From positions 32,510,001 to 32,574,000 of the forward strand of contig JAIVEN010000014.1 in the NCBI GenBank assembly GCA_026686845.1: DNA of 64,000 bases. Reading direction: 5' to 3'. The stretch comes from Adenanthera pavonina. Its lineage: Eukaryota; Streptophyta; Magnoliopsida; Fabales; Fabaceae. The notes under the pieces are model-generated. The model had not been told where the DNA came from and made no database searches. It saw only the letters and a list, made by a program, of their open reading frames with translations. The position numbers were made by a program, and so were the translations under genes. Positions 11,089 to 22,361 of this stretch are shown one piece after another; position 1 is the stretch's first letter, and each line of letters begins with the position of its first letter.

Positions 11089-11566
11089 GAAACAATGTGA
11101 AATCTTTTCCAACTTCAACAAGTACCTCCAGGTTATGAGACTATCAGAGACAAGCTACTTCTACTTTGCCCAGAGAATCATGAACAATTTATACATCCCT
11201 TTCCTTTATGGAAAAACGAGGAATTCTTCATTCACATTCCTTTCAAAAAGAATGAAGATATTAATCCTACTAAGACCCCTCATCCAGGAATGTCTCATGA
11301 GGATTTATCTCTCGCTCGAGAAGAATGTACAGGTCTTTTAAACCAAGGATTAATCGAACCAATAAGTTCACCATAGGCATGCCAAGCTTTCTATGTTGAA
11401 AAGGATGCAGAAAAAAGAAGAGGAAAAAAGAGTTTTGTTGTTGATTACAAGTCCCTTAATCATTTTTTATAAGATGATAAATTCCCTCTTCCAAAGATCA
11501 ACACTCAAGCTATACATTTAAAAAAGGTGAAAGTTTTCTCAAAGTTTGATCTTAAAGCAGGATTCT
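11089..11566 (+). pseudogene. Pararetrovirus reverse transcriptase, 5' half, copy A
   Basis: Fingers region (GLIEPISSP, then KSFVVDYKSLN at about 11,433-11,465) up to motif A (FSKFDLKAGF; catalytic Asp codon about 11,548-11,550). An LTR interrupts it right after AGGATTCT (11,559-11,566); the second half resumes at 13,957. Stops and frame changes are present as well. Confidence 0.85.
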
Positions 11567-13956
11567 TACCACACCTTGTACTTGGACTCATTTCCCATGT
11601 ATTAAACTTGATTAGAGATTTGATTACATAAAACAACTTTAATCAATTTATTTCATTTGGGGTACTATTCCTTTGATTAACTTCTTTTTACCCGGTGAAT
11701 CTTGAAAATTCATAATTAAATCAAGAAAAATCATATTGATATGGTTCAAGACTCTAAATATAGCTTACAAGATTCTATACATGAGAAAAATGTTGAATAG
11801 ATAAATTACTTGGCCAATTTATACAGTAAATTCGTATTATCTTCATTGTAGCAATGGTCATTTTTTAAAATTTCTGATTCTGATCATAACTTTGAAAAAT
11901 CACCATAAATCATACACAACTCTAAATTGAGTGATCTTTATGTCTATGAAAAGCTACACATGTTTTGTTTTCAAAAATATAAAAAACTCATATATTTCAC
12001 ATATCAAGTTTGTACAGTACTGCGAATTCCCAACAGTGCTCAGAAAGGTCTCTTGCATTTTTCCTACTTTCCAAAATACACATTAATATATACATACTTA
12101 ACCATAACTTGACTTTATCTTACATGATACTCCATAACAACCTATAAGAACATATTAACATGAAAACAAAGCATGATCATGTCCCTTAAGATTTTACATA
12201 ACATCTCATATAATAGTATCAACCTAAGCATCATTATCTTGAACATTAACTTGCTTCTCCTTGCCTTTCCTTTCTTGGGTAATCTTGTCATAACTTGAAC
12301 TTAAAATTTGTTAGACATTTGTAAAGGAGTGAGATTCAAAGAATCTCAGTAGTAACTACCATACATGCTTATATATCATCATATATTACAAACATTCATG
12401 AAACATAAATTAAACTTTCATTTAAAGTCATTTATGTACAAACATTTTCTAAAAAATTTGGACAGCACCTCCCCTTAAATTATAAACATTCTAAGGTCAA
12501 ATACCCTTTAAACAACATAGCCAATCAATTCAATCCATCACAAATTATCAAAACAATCAACAATTACATCAAGTAAGCATATTGGCAACAATAATAATAT
12601 GTAGGCACAATGTGGTTAGTTAATTACCTTGTGGATTTTCAATGACTTTCAAATCTTGTACATCTCTTCTTTGGTCTTGAAACTCTTCTTTGAATCCTAA
12701 TGCATCACAAAATATGGTTATTAACCACTGATTATACAATTTCCTTTACAAAGTGCTCACTTGAACTAAAATTTGCACTTTGTTATCCATAAAGCATTCC
12801 TTGTACAACATACTTATTCCTACCTAATTTGGACCCAAGGAATCTATTTTTGGAGTCAAAAACTTGAAATTCCCTTCCTATATTGAACCCTAATTAGGCA
12901 TAAAATTACCATAAATTGTAGAAAAATAACTATCCAATTAATTTGTAATCTAATAGCATATTCTTGCACCTTATGGCAACACTTTTCATGGTTTAGTTTC
13001 TCCGTACCTTCATTTTCTCTCTCTACTCTCTCTCTAGGTAGAAACTTTCAGTGGAAAAATAGGAGAGAATAAGCCATAAAACTCTTCTAAACTAAAGGAT
13101 ACACAAGATTATGGCCATAAGATATTACCTTGAGTTTGTGAGCACCAAACTTTTCCTTTTGTCTTCTCCTTTTTGTCTTCAAAATTGACGAGCTCTCTCA
13201 CTCTTTTCCTTTCTATTTCAGACGTGAAAGTGTGCTAAAGAAGATGGATTAAGTGGTTAACAAGAGTGGTTAAGGGATTAAGTAATAAAACTTAACCTTA
13301 GTTACTTTATTATTTAACTTTAGTTACTTAGATTTTAATAAAGCTTTTCCAACAATTCCTTTCATGTCCCACTCAGCAATCAGACTTTTTTTATCCTCTT
13401 TCTGGCCAAAAATTGCTTAAATAATCTTTATGGACCAAAATACCCTTTACCAATTAGGTATTTTTATCAAGGCTCACTAATTTTTATTCAATTACTACTG
13501 CCTCTTCTTACAGTCCAAACTGACTTTTATCAAGTAAAATACTAATATTAAATCCTAATTACCCAATAAATATTACTATGACTTTAATAAATTTCATACT
13601 ATTCATTGGACTTAAATCATTGAGAGTTTCATTTTGACTATATTTTTTCATATTTATAAAAATGCCTTTAACCCGGGGTCAATTTACAGTTTTTAAAACT
13701 TTTAGTTCATTCGGGATAATTTTTCCCAAAATTCATAAACTTTCCTTAATCTCCCCACGTCTACCGTCTTCTTTTTTTTTTCTTCTTGTTTTTTGTAGGG
13801 GCAGATTTGTTATTTTTATCCTTTTTCCTTCCAACTGAGATAATTGACCTCTTTGTCCTATTTCATACCAAACGGTCTATACCCATTTTTGTAAATTCTT
13901 TATAGATTTTAAAATATTGAGCCTTGAATATTCAGAAAAAATTTTAGGATATTACA
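11567..13956 (-). mobile_element. Solo LTR (Ty3/gypsy type) inside viral RT, right arm
   Basis: On the minus strand it starts TGTAATATCC (13,956) and ends GGTGTGGTA (11,567), 2,390 bases, flanked by a 5-base duplication ATTCT (11,562-11,566 and 13,957-13,961). The viral fragment at 19,533-19,537 shows the uninterrupted target, confirming both ends. The 3' terminus lacks the usual CA. No PBS, PPT or coding sequence, so it is a solo LTR left by LTR-LTR recombination. Confidence 0.85.
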
Positions 13957-14960
13957 ATTCTAACAGATAGAAATTCATCCTAATGACAGGCATAAAACTG
14001 CATTTTGTATTTCCAATGCTCAGTACAAATGGAGAGTAATGCCATTTGGGTTTAAGCCTGCTCCCTCTTTGTTTCAATAATCCATGATAAAAATATTTGA
14101 ATCCATTTTTCATTCAACCCTTGTTTACATTGATGTCATCCTTCTGTATTTAGAAACAAAAGAAGCCCATAAATCCCTGTTGGCCCAATTCTAGCAAATT
14201 GCCCAAAAATATGGAATCATGCTTTCTGCCACCAAAAGCCAAATAGGATTGACCCAAATTAAATTTTTAGGCATGACCTTTTCTGACGACTATTTCCAGC
14301 TAGGCCCACACATTGCCCAACAATTGCTAGAGATAAACTAACCACCAAACAAATGTAGAGATTCTTGGGCATTATTAATTATATCTGAGATTTTATTCCA
14401 CATGACACAAAGTATACTAGCCAAATGTCAAACCTTTTGAAAAAGAACCCTCCATTATGGTCTGACAAGCAGACAAAAGCAGTACAAAAGTTGAAACTTA
14501 GTGCACAGCATCCACCACCTCTAAAGATTCCTGATAAAGGAAACCTTATCCTCCAGACAGATGCTAGTAAAGACTTTTAGGGTGCTGTCCTTATCGAAGA
14601 AGAAGAAAATGGCAGGAGATATTATTGTTCGTATGCCAGTGGACAGTTTAAAGATGATGAAAAGCATTATCATACTATCTACAAGGAAATCCACGCAATC
14701 AAATGAGAAATTGAGAAATTTAGCTTTTACCTCAGCTTCAATCAGTGAAATTGAGAAATTCAGGTTTTACCTCAGCTTCAATCAATTCACTGTTGAAATG
14801 GATAATACATCTTTTCCGACCATTCTGGATCAGAAAAAGAAAATACTCCCAGAAAAATAATTACTTCGTTGGAAAGATTAGTTTTCTTGCTATAAATTCA
14901 CAGTGAAGCACATCAAGGGAAAGCACAACGTGTTAGTAGATTTACTTTCGAGACCTCTCT
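13957..14960 (+). pseudogene. Pararetrovirus reverse transcriptase (3' half) and RNase H, copy A
   Basis: Continues the RT after the LTR: FGFKPAPSLFQ at about 14,045, then the active site, which reads YIDVIL here (about 14,127-14,145) against YIDDIL in the left arm. RNase H follows (LILQTDASKDF ending at a TAG at 14,578-14,580; HIKGKHNVLVD at about 14,910). A 40-base tandem duplication within it shifts the frame. Not functional. Confidence 0.88.
14707..14786 (+). repeat. 40-base tandem duplication in viral RNase H
   Basis: 14,707-14,746 is repeated with two changes at 14,747-14,786 (GAAATTGAGAAATT...CTTCAATCA). The left arm at about 5,190-5,235 has one unit only, so the duplication arose after the arms separated. 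Forty is not a multiple of three, so the frame shifts. Confidence 0.85.
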
Positions 14961-14999
14961 CAAAGAACACCCATTTAGTCACCCTCAGAAAATCACCAG

Positions 15000-15982
15000 C
15001 TCTCTTCATCTTCACAATCTCGGTCATGCCTTAACACTATCCCAACCCTTACTCTCATCTAAGTTGGCAGCTTGTCTTTCCTTTAACACAGTACCCAACT
15101 AATGTTCCTAAGATCAATGTTGTTGCCCGAAAAACTCTTTTTTATTATCTTCATCTTTTCTTACAAGTCACAGGAATTTCCCCTAAACCTGACTTTTTTG
15201 AGCCCTTATTATCATACCTAGTCGTATCCTTTATCAAAGGACTAATTACTGCTGAGTTCATGTGGTATATGTGGTCTCTCTCCACCTTGTTTGCCTGTGC
15301 CTTTACTTTGCCACCAAGATAAACTTATCAGTATTTGATTAATAAGCAGAATACTCATTCCAACCTGGCTACCTTTCTCTCTTGGTATGCTCCATTATCA
15401 GTAGGGAGAAAACATTCATACAAAGAAATAGAAGAGAACTAGCTGTGGAATATTCCTCTGCAAAAACAGAAAACCTATAGCTTCTTGGTTGTCCATCTTC
15501 CTTATGAATCTGATCACCAAGGAAACATGTTCACTCCAGTCCAAACTCTTTTGTAGGGTACAGCAATACATTGGTCATTTCAAGAATATCAAGATTATCT
15601 TTTAGGTCTTAATAATTTTACAGGTTATACAATTGACCAGATATGTACTTTCTTTGGACCCCTGCCAGGAGAATTCTTTATTCTAGAAGAAATGTTTACC
15701 ACAGGACAAGCCATTCACTTTGATTGGCCTGAGCTTTCTTTGGCACCAGCAGCTGATTGCAGTCAAGATTCTACCAGCCAAGACCTACTGATGACTAATC
15801 TTGCAAAAAACAAAGACCCTCTTCAGTATCTTGAGTCACATGACCCTAATGACATAAACCCTTATTTTCTCCAAAGTTTTCTCTCTCAGACAACTGGACA
15901 ATATGTTCCTTTTGTAGACTTTGACATTGAGGCAGAATTGGACAAAATACAGAGAAAAGGTGCAAAGAAAAAGAAACTTTAA
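15000..15982 (+). pseudogene. Pararetrovirus 3' ORF, right copy
   Basis: Coding-like sequence after RNase H with several stops. The last 96 codons (15,692-15,982) are open, starting MFTTGQAIHF and ending KGAKKKKL. It matches 3,963-4,960 on the minus strand. Position fits the second ORF of florendoviruses; function unknown. Confidence 0.65.
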
Positions 15983-16260
15983 GGAGACGTAAAGAATCAA
16001 TCAAGCAGTCATGAGCCTATATGTAAAAACTTTTAGGTTTTGTCTTTTATGCCTACAGTCTAAGCATGTCTTGATGAAAAAAATCAAGTTGCTGATACCA
16101 CTTTAAGTCATGTAAAGTTAGGTTGATAAAGCCTGTCTGTCACGCACTTACTTTCACTTTTTGAAAAATGCTGATAGAGCTTGTCTGCCATGTATTTACA
16201 TATATGTTTTTCTTGTCTATTTGTAATAATTAGTGAGTGATGAGAATGATGCTCCAGATC

Positions 16261-16266
16261 TATAAG
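16261..16266 (+). promoter_or_regulatory. Likely TATA box of viral pregenomic promoter (right copy)
   Basis: TATAAG in context GATCTATAAGGAGGAGCC, matching the left copy at 3,678-3,683. Uninterrupted here. Activity is not shown by sequence. Confidence 0.5.
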
Positions 16267-16673
16267 GAGGAGCCTAGTTTGTAAAATGGAGGACAGGAAC
16301 CAAAAACCCTCCTTTGTGAAATACAACTATGAGCTTTTAACTTCTCTTTCTCTTATCCTAAAATTCCAATATAGCTATATCTTAACCCTATGTATCCGGA
16401 TTTGAGTATGCTTTACACTTTTCTCGTATAAGGAACCTATGTACAAGAAAGAATCTGATCAAGATCCACCTTAGTAACCTTTCAACAATCTTGATACAGA
16501 GACTTATGCATCAGATGATTCACTAGGAAGTGAGATAATCCTAAGGTATCACTTGAGTCCTTGATGCCCAAGAAAGGCTGTTTATACTCAGGAGAAAGCT
16601 GGATTATTTTGTAAATAGTGATTGATCTGGTTTCATGATTCTCTGTTCCTTTATTACTGAGAGGGGACAACTA

Positions 16674-16719
16674 GTTGGTATCCGATCCAATTCCACCACA
16701 GATGCATTATACATGGTAT
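16674..16719 (+). other. Damaged viral PBS with 32-base filler
   Basis: TTGGTATCCGATC starts like the PBS. From 16,688 to 16,719 comes a 32-base copy of movement-protein sequence 17,515-17,546. Leader sequence then resumes (CTAACGTTCTAAACAGAG). The left arm has a clean PBS here. Confidence 0.8.
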
Positions 16720-16786
16720 ATCCTAACGTTCTAAACAGAGTTTTGCCATAACTATAGAAGAAGAATATGAGGGAAATTTAGCCATC

Positions 16787-18240
16787 ATGACAGAAGTCCT
16801 AGATTAAGAAACCTCTTTAGAACCTGTTCGTTTATCTTCAGCCTTTTCTCTTTGAAATCTTCCTTCTTCGGTCAAAAGAACTCTAGCCAATAAATTAGAC
16901 AACCTTGTAGAAATTACCCATATCCCAAAGAACTTTTGTATTGATAATACTGAACTTCCTTTATTAAGCCCTTATGCTATTTTCTCTCAAGACTGATCTT
17001 ATGCTAGATCTTTTAGACAAAGAATCCACTAGACCTTTGATACTCATAGACCACATGTTAAAGAGTATGTCCACAGTTCTTGTCTAGAACAGTGTGGACT
17101 AAAAGCTACTACAGCAGAACAATATGTGACCTTGGAGATTTCTCAACCTCTAATCAATTCATAGAAACAACAAGGATATACTCATCTTCATGTTGTTGCT
17201 ACCCGATTAGTTCTTACTCTGCATGGCCGAAAGGGTATACCTGCTACTGCTAGGATTACAGTCCTTGATGCAACTTATACTTCCTATGGAAACGCCATGA
17301 TTGGTGCACTCCTTACCACATGTAGTAACTGAAGTATTGTGATGACCATCGCTTCAGATTTCAACATCAAGCTTGATGATGAAACCTTTTCCCATCGGTT
17401 GAAAGTGCAAATTCAAATCCATGGAGCAGAACAAGATCCTCGAGCAACTATGGCTACTCTTCATCACCAAATGATTTATTGATTACATGATCATGCAGTG
17501 AATCTGGAGTTTTTCAATTCCACCACAGATGCATTATACATGGTATCCAACTAGTCTGACACCTCGGTGATTAAAATTCCTAGGAGAATTCCCAAGGAAG
17601 AATTGGCTCAGATCATACCTCTTGAATGGATCAACAACTACAAGAAGGAGTTCCACTCTTCTAAAAGAGATGTTCATATAACAGAAGCTCCTATCTTAGA
17701 AAGATTTTCTGATGGAATTGTTAAATCAACCTTTAAGAGTCCTGGACAAGGCCCTTCTTCATTCGAAGGACAGATTTTGACAATTAATCCAGTCTACAAG
17801 CATAAGGAAAAGATTCTGATTCATTCCTTTGATGCTAGAGCAAAGCCGTGTTTTGTCAAAAAGATCCATGGTCATTTTGTCTAGGATCATGCCCCTGAAG
17901 AATGTGACCCTAATTGCGGTTGTGACAATTGGGACAATTGTACAGGCCTAGAGGAAAATCTTTATCCTTGAACCAGTGACTTGTTACAGAAACCTTCGTG
18001 CCATCACAAAAAGCCAAACTCGGATGATGATACTGATCGTGGTCCAAAACAAACCATTTCTCAAAAGAAAAAGTGGATTGCTTTTCATAAACCACCACCA
18101 CGTAAACCAAATACTTTTCATGAACTGTTGAAAGAGTTAGGTCATTCGGATCTAGCCTCTTGCCTCTTTCCTGAAAATACTCACTCCTCAGAGATCACTT
18201 CTCCTGAACCAATAATTAAATCCATCCGAAACAATCCATA
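16787..18240 (+). pseudogene. Pararetrovirus movement-protein region, copy B
   Basis: Begins ATGACAGAAGTC, with a stop six codons later. The 30K movement-protein core can be read at 17,165-17,335 (HLHVVATRLVLTLHGRK, then ARITVLDATYTSYGNAMIG), and further open blocks lie at 17,567-17,884 and 17,981-18,241. About 940 bases (16,787-17,728) match the left arm, and the continuation from 17,723 matches copy A from 8,162. Many stops; no product expected. Confidence 0.8.
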
Positions 18241-19426
18241 AAAAATCATACCATGTATAGCCATGATTCGACCAACTTATGAGGAAGACTTTCCTCCTTT
18301 TGAAAGGTGAATCAATGAATCCTCCAGATATTTTTGCCGACCTTTTGTCCAAATAGAACAAATGACTCCTCAAGGCCCAAAGATCATATCTCAATCAGAA
18401 GAAGTTTTGAACTGGACTCTCTTGATGCACCAGTAAAAAATCTGTATATCAGTTATTCCTCTAAAGCTCAACAACTTGACAAAGAGCTCCGGGAATATAT
18501 TAATTCCAAATATACAGGACCACAATTTATCAAGAAGGAACAAGAGTTGAAGTAGATTAAAGAAGAATTGAAAAGAATTGAGGTTGATCTTTCTAAACTC
18601 TTGCCAACCTATCCTCAAGATCCATTTTACCAGACACCTTTGTACTCACCTTCCACTATTACCACCATACCCCCATCCCGTCAACCTTTCTATAGATGAA
18701 TTATCCTATTTTCCAACAAATCAGACAATTTAGAAAAGCCCAGAAAACTCAGCCAATACCACCCTGTTATTCTCAGGATATACAGACCACTACACCCTCT
18801 ACATCTTACATCTCACAACTGGTTCCTCCTACAAAACCTTTATAGAGTAAAACCCCTCCATCTTCACCTAAACAACAACAACGTCCTCCTCTGTCCTTCT
18901 CTAAGGACAAAAACATAGCCACAATTTGATAAATGTCTGAATCTTCAGTTGATTACAGTAATTCTGAAGAAGAGTATAACTCTGAAACAAAATTATCAGA
19001 TTCATCTGCTTAGACATCTCACCCTCCACCCATTCAAATGGTGAGTCCAAATCCTCCAACAACAACAGAACAAAAAGAATCTTCAACCCATATTATTGAT
19101 GATTCTGTTGAATCAATGCATGGAGTAAATATGCATCATCATAAGCCATCCAATGGTCCTTATTTTACCTTTGATGATCTTCCTCATCCTAGATGGAGAG
19201 AAAAGATGCATGAATTTGGTGCATGGATTGATGTCCAAATGAATGAGCCAGAAGCCAACCTTCAGGATGTACTTAGTAACTTTCTTTCATGAATGACTGG
19301 TAATCTTAGAGAATGGTTTACTAGTTTAAGTGAATATCAGAAACTCTAGATGGCTCAATATGATATCTCAACATTCTTAGGAGTCTTGTATTGGGAATTT
19401 ATTGGTGATTTCGACATTACTGATAA
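18241..19426 (+). pseudogene. Pararetrovirus coat-protein region, copy B, truncated
   Basis: Matches copy A 8,680-9,960: coiled coil (18,460-18,580), acidic CP N-terminus (18,932-19,010) and PHPRWREKMHEFGAWIDV (about 19,185-19,240). Viral sequence stops at about 19,426 inside the CP core and joins an inverted RT fragment. Compared with copy A it lacks about 90 bases around 18,410. Confidence 0.75.
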
Positions 19427-19657
19427 GAGGGAGTAGGCTTAAGCCCAAATGACATTACTCTCTATTGGTACTGAGCATTGGGAATACAAAATGCAGTTTT
19501 ATAAGTGTCATCAGGATGAATTCCTATTTTCCAGAATCCTGCTTTAAGATCAAACTTTGAGAAAACTTTGGCCTTCTTCAAATGTATTACCTGAGTGTTG
19601 ATCTTTGTAAGAGAGAATTTATCATCTTGTAAAAATCATTAAGGGGCTTGTAATCAA
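19427..19657 (-). pseudogene. Pararetrovirus RT fragment, inverted, with empty LTR site
   Basis: The minus strand reads RT from the DYK region through FSKFDLKAGF to the FGLKPTPS region, without the LTR. The target AGAAT is single (19,533-19,537). It is joined head-on to copy B at 19,426, so the array ends in an internal inversion or a separate integration. Confidence 0.85.
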
Positions 19658-20007
19658 TTTGATGGTTTAATATTTTGTAAAATTTAAAAGAAGATATTGG
19701 ATATTACACTGCTTGTTGGTTTGAAGTAAGATATTAAAAATCAAACTAGTCATTGAATTGACCCAGACATTGATTCATGAGTTATTGGTCAAACCTGTGT
19801 TTAACCATGGTTGAATCAGTTGCTATTAAATTATTATATTTTAATTTGTTGAATATCATATATATACAAACTACAAAAAGAATAAATATTTCAAAATTTT
19901 GGTGTTTCAAAATTTTTATTGTTGTTAGAGATGATCACCAAGCATATTTTAGAAGTGGATAAAAACTAAATTAAAAAAGATAATATTTCAAAAATCATAT
20001 TCATAAA

Positions 20008-20250
20008 TAGTTGGAAGTATGAAGATGAAAGAGATGTCCACATATGAAGAAAAAAAATTAGGGGATTAGCTAAAAAAATGGATGAAGATCAAGAAAAAAA
20101 AAAGCTTATTAAAACTAAATTGAAAAGTTATCATTTTAAAAAATATATATAGAGAAATAATGGGAAGTATGAAGATGAAAAAGATGTCAACATATAAAGA
20201 AAAATGATTAGAGGATTAGCCAAAAAAATGGATAAAGATAAAAAAGAAGA
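20008..20250 (+). repeat. Diverged tandem direct repeat, two units
   Basis: A block at about 20,008-20,098 (AGTTGGAAGTATGAAGATGA...ATGGATGAAGATCAAG) recurs at about 20,155-20,245 (AATGGGAAGTATGAAGATGA...ATGGATAAAGAT), about 147 bases apart. Origin unknown. Confidence 0.7.
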
Positions 20251-22218
20251 AGAAGAAGAGGAAGAAGAAGAGTAATTAGTATAGACCAAGGTACTAAAAA
20301 ATGACTGGATATTGAACCAATTAAAACACTGATTCAAAATTCAATGGTTCAAATAGAATTAAACTGATAGTAATGAAATTTACTTTTTTCATTTTATATG
20401 TTATATAGAAAATTAAAAAATATCATTAATAGGTTTCATAACTTAATGTTAAAATCTAAACAAATTAATATTCATACATAATTATATTTGGAGTTCAAAA
20501 TAGTTAACCAATATACTGTTTTCATATTATTTGTTAAGTAAATTTATTAATATTAATAATTATGTATGATAATAAAGCTTATACAATATTATATTGTAAA
20601 AATAAATTTATACAAAAAATAATGCTATTTAATTCAAAAAATAATGTTATTTTATCTTCAAAAGTTAAAAAAAAAAATTTAGACCAGTTTTTGGACCGGT
20701 TCACAGCAGTTCATGCTTAGTTCTCCGGTTTTGAAATCCATTGATTTTCCTCTTCTTCCAGTTTGGACTTGGCACCGGTTTGGTCAGTTGTTGATTGGTT
20801 TATCCGATCTTTGACTGGTTCACATATAGGCCAGTTCTGGCTCACTTCTGGACCAAACTAGGTTCTCGTTCATTGATTTTTGCGGGTTAACTGGTTGGTG
20901 CTGTCCCCCTTTTTTTTTTCATTGGTTTGAAGCTTAAAAAAAATTTTATAAAAATTTTATGAAAATCAAGAATGAAGGAGAAAATAGAAGAATATGAGCA
21001 ATATTTCAATTAGAAAGTTCCAAAATCTTACTCAATTGGTAAAAGAAATCCTTAAAAAATAACTTGAATATAAATTAAAAGAAATCCTAAAAAATAACTT
21101 ATCTAAAATAAAAGAAATCCTAAAAAATAACTTAAAGGAAAATAAATCACAAAATAGAAAATGTTATAAAACTAGTAGAGATGTAAAAAACTTGATAAGA
21201 ACAAGAGAGAATTTTAGTGTGAAGAAATTGTGGAGAACGCTTCCTATTCACTTATATTTTCATGTCTGAACAATGTTTTCTCTTAAACATTTATTTATAA
21301 GCCTCCAAGCTTAAAAACTAATCCCAAAAGTTGCAATTGCATAAATAGAAGAATTAATCTATATAATTGTGCAATGTATAAGCATTGGAGATTATACGTC
21401 ATTAACTTCAAATAAATATTGGAAGACATCGTTTTAGAGTTATAGAGTATAATGACATTAACCAAGTGATGAAATTCTAAAAGACCTTGCTTGAGATGTT
21501 ATGACATCCATATATTATAATAATATTTATGATGAAAAAATCTATAAAATCCTAATATGAAATAGAATAGGAAATGATCTAAAATCCTAGTAAATAAGAT
21601 AATAGAGAAATCCCAACAATTTCTGATAGACATGATAAAATCTAATTAAATATAAAGATAATTTAAATAGTTTAATAATTCTAAAAAAGGTAGAAATTAT
21701 TATTTACTCCAGTAAATTTAGAATTTTCGAAGTCAAAGCCAAACCAACTATGATATTACACGGCTTGTCCGTTTAAACTTAAAAAAGTGATTTCTGTATT
21801 GTCTAAAAAAGATTTATCAATCAACTCTTGTTGGATTGAGTAGAAAAGACTTGATTTCCTTAACTAAGGTCAAGGGTTTAAATTTATGGATGATAAAAAT
21901 TAAGTTGGTTGTGCTACTCTAAATTCAATTTGACAGTACTTGAATCTAATTTAATAATACGGATATCAAATAGTTATATTAAAATGATTTATTTTTTAAG
22001 AATTTTGTGAAAAGCAGAAATTATTTTAAATTTGATTATAATTATAAAAATTATTTTTTAAGATAAATAAAAATATGATTATTTTTAAATTTTGATCATT
22101 TCTAAAAGTTAAATAAACATCGAGAGCTTCCTATTAGTGTTTTTTCATAAAAAGTTTTTCTTTTCATTAAAAAACTAAATCAGTTGGGTATGGTGTTCAA
22201 TGTACTCTTTGTATGATA

Positions 22219-22275
22219 ACTACTAGTAGTTATGTATATATATATAACTACTGGTAGTATATATATATATGATAT
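22219..22275. repeat. AT-rich palindrome with TA repeats
   Basis: ACTACTAGTAGTT, then alternating TA, then AACTACTGGTAGT and more TA. The units can fold on themselves, as is common at microsatellites. Confidence 0.7.
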
Positions 22276-22361
22276 TATAAATATGTTAAATTATAAAATT
22301 GAATAAATAAGTTTAAATTAATAAAATTTGAATTTAAAATAGTAATTGTGATAGAGAAAAA

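Larger units (their letters stand above)
15983..16786 (+). other. Pararetrovirus intergenic region and leader between copies A and B
   Basis: Non-coding viral sequence with TATA box (16,261), leader and a damaged PBS before the next movement-protein ATG at 16,787. The junction from the 3' ORF of one genome into the movement protein of the next shows a tandem or circular-permuted arrangement. Confidence 0.75.
19658..22334. other. Unassigned AT-rich stretch
   Basis: No credible coding. It holds a diverged direct repeat (20,008-20,250), a GAA-rich run (20,244-20,274), a GC-richer stretch with repeated ACCGGTT/CCAGTT words (20,685-20,905) that may be a decayed DNA transposon, and an AT palindrome (22,219-22,275). 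Confidence 0.5.

Noticed and set aside
20685..20905. Autonomous DNA transposon around the ACCGGTT-rich stretch
   Set aside because: No transposase frame and no convincing terminal inverted repeats.
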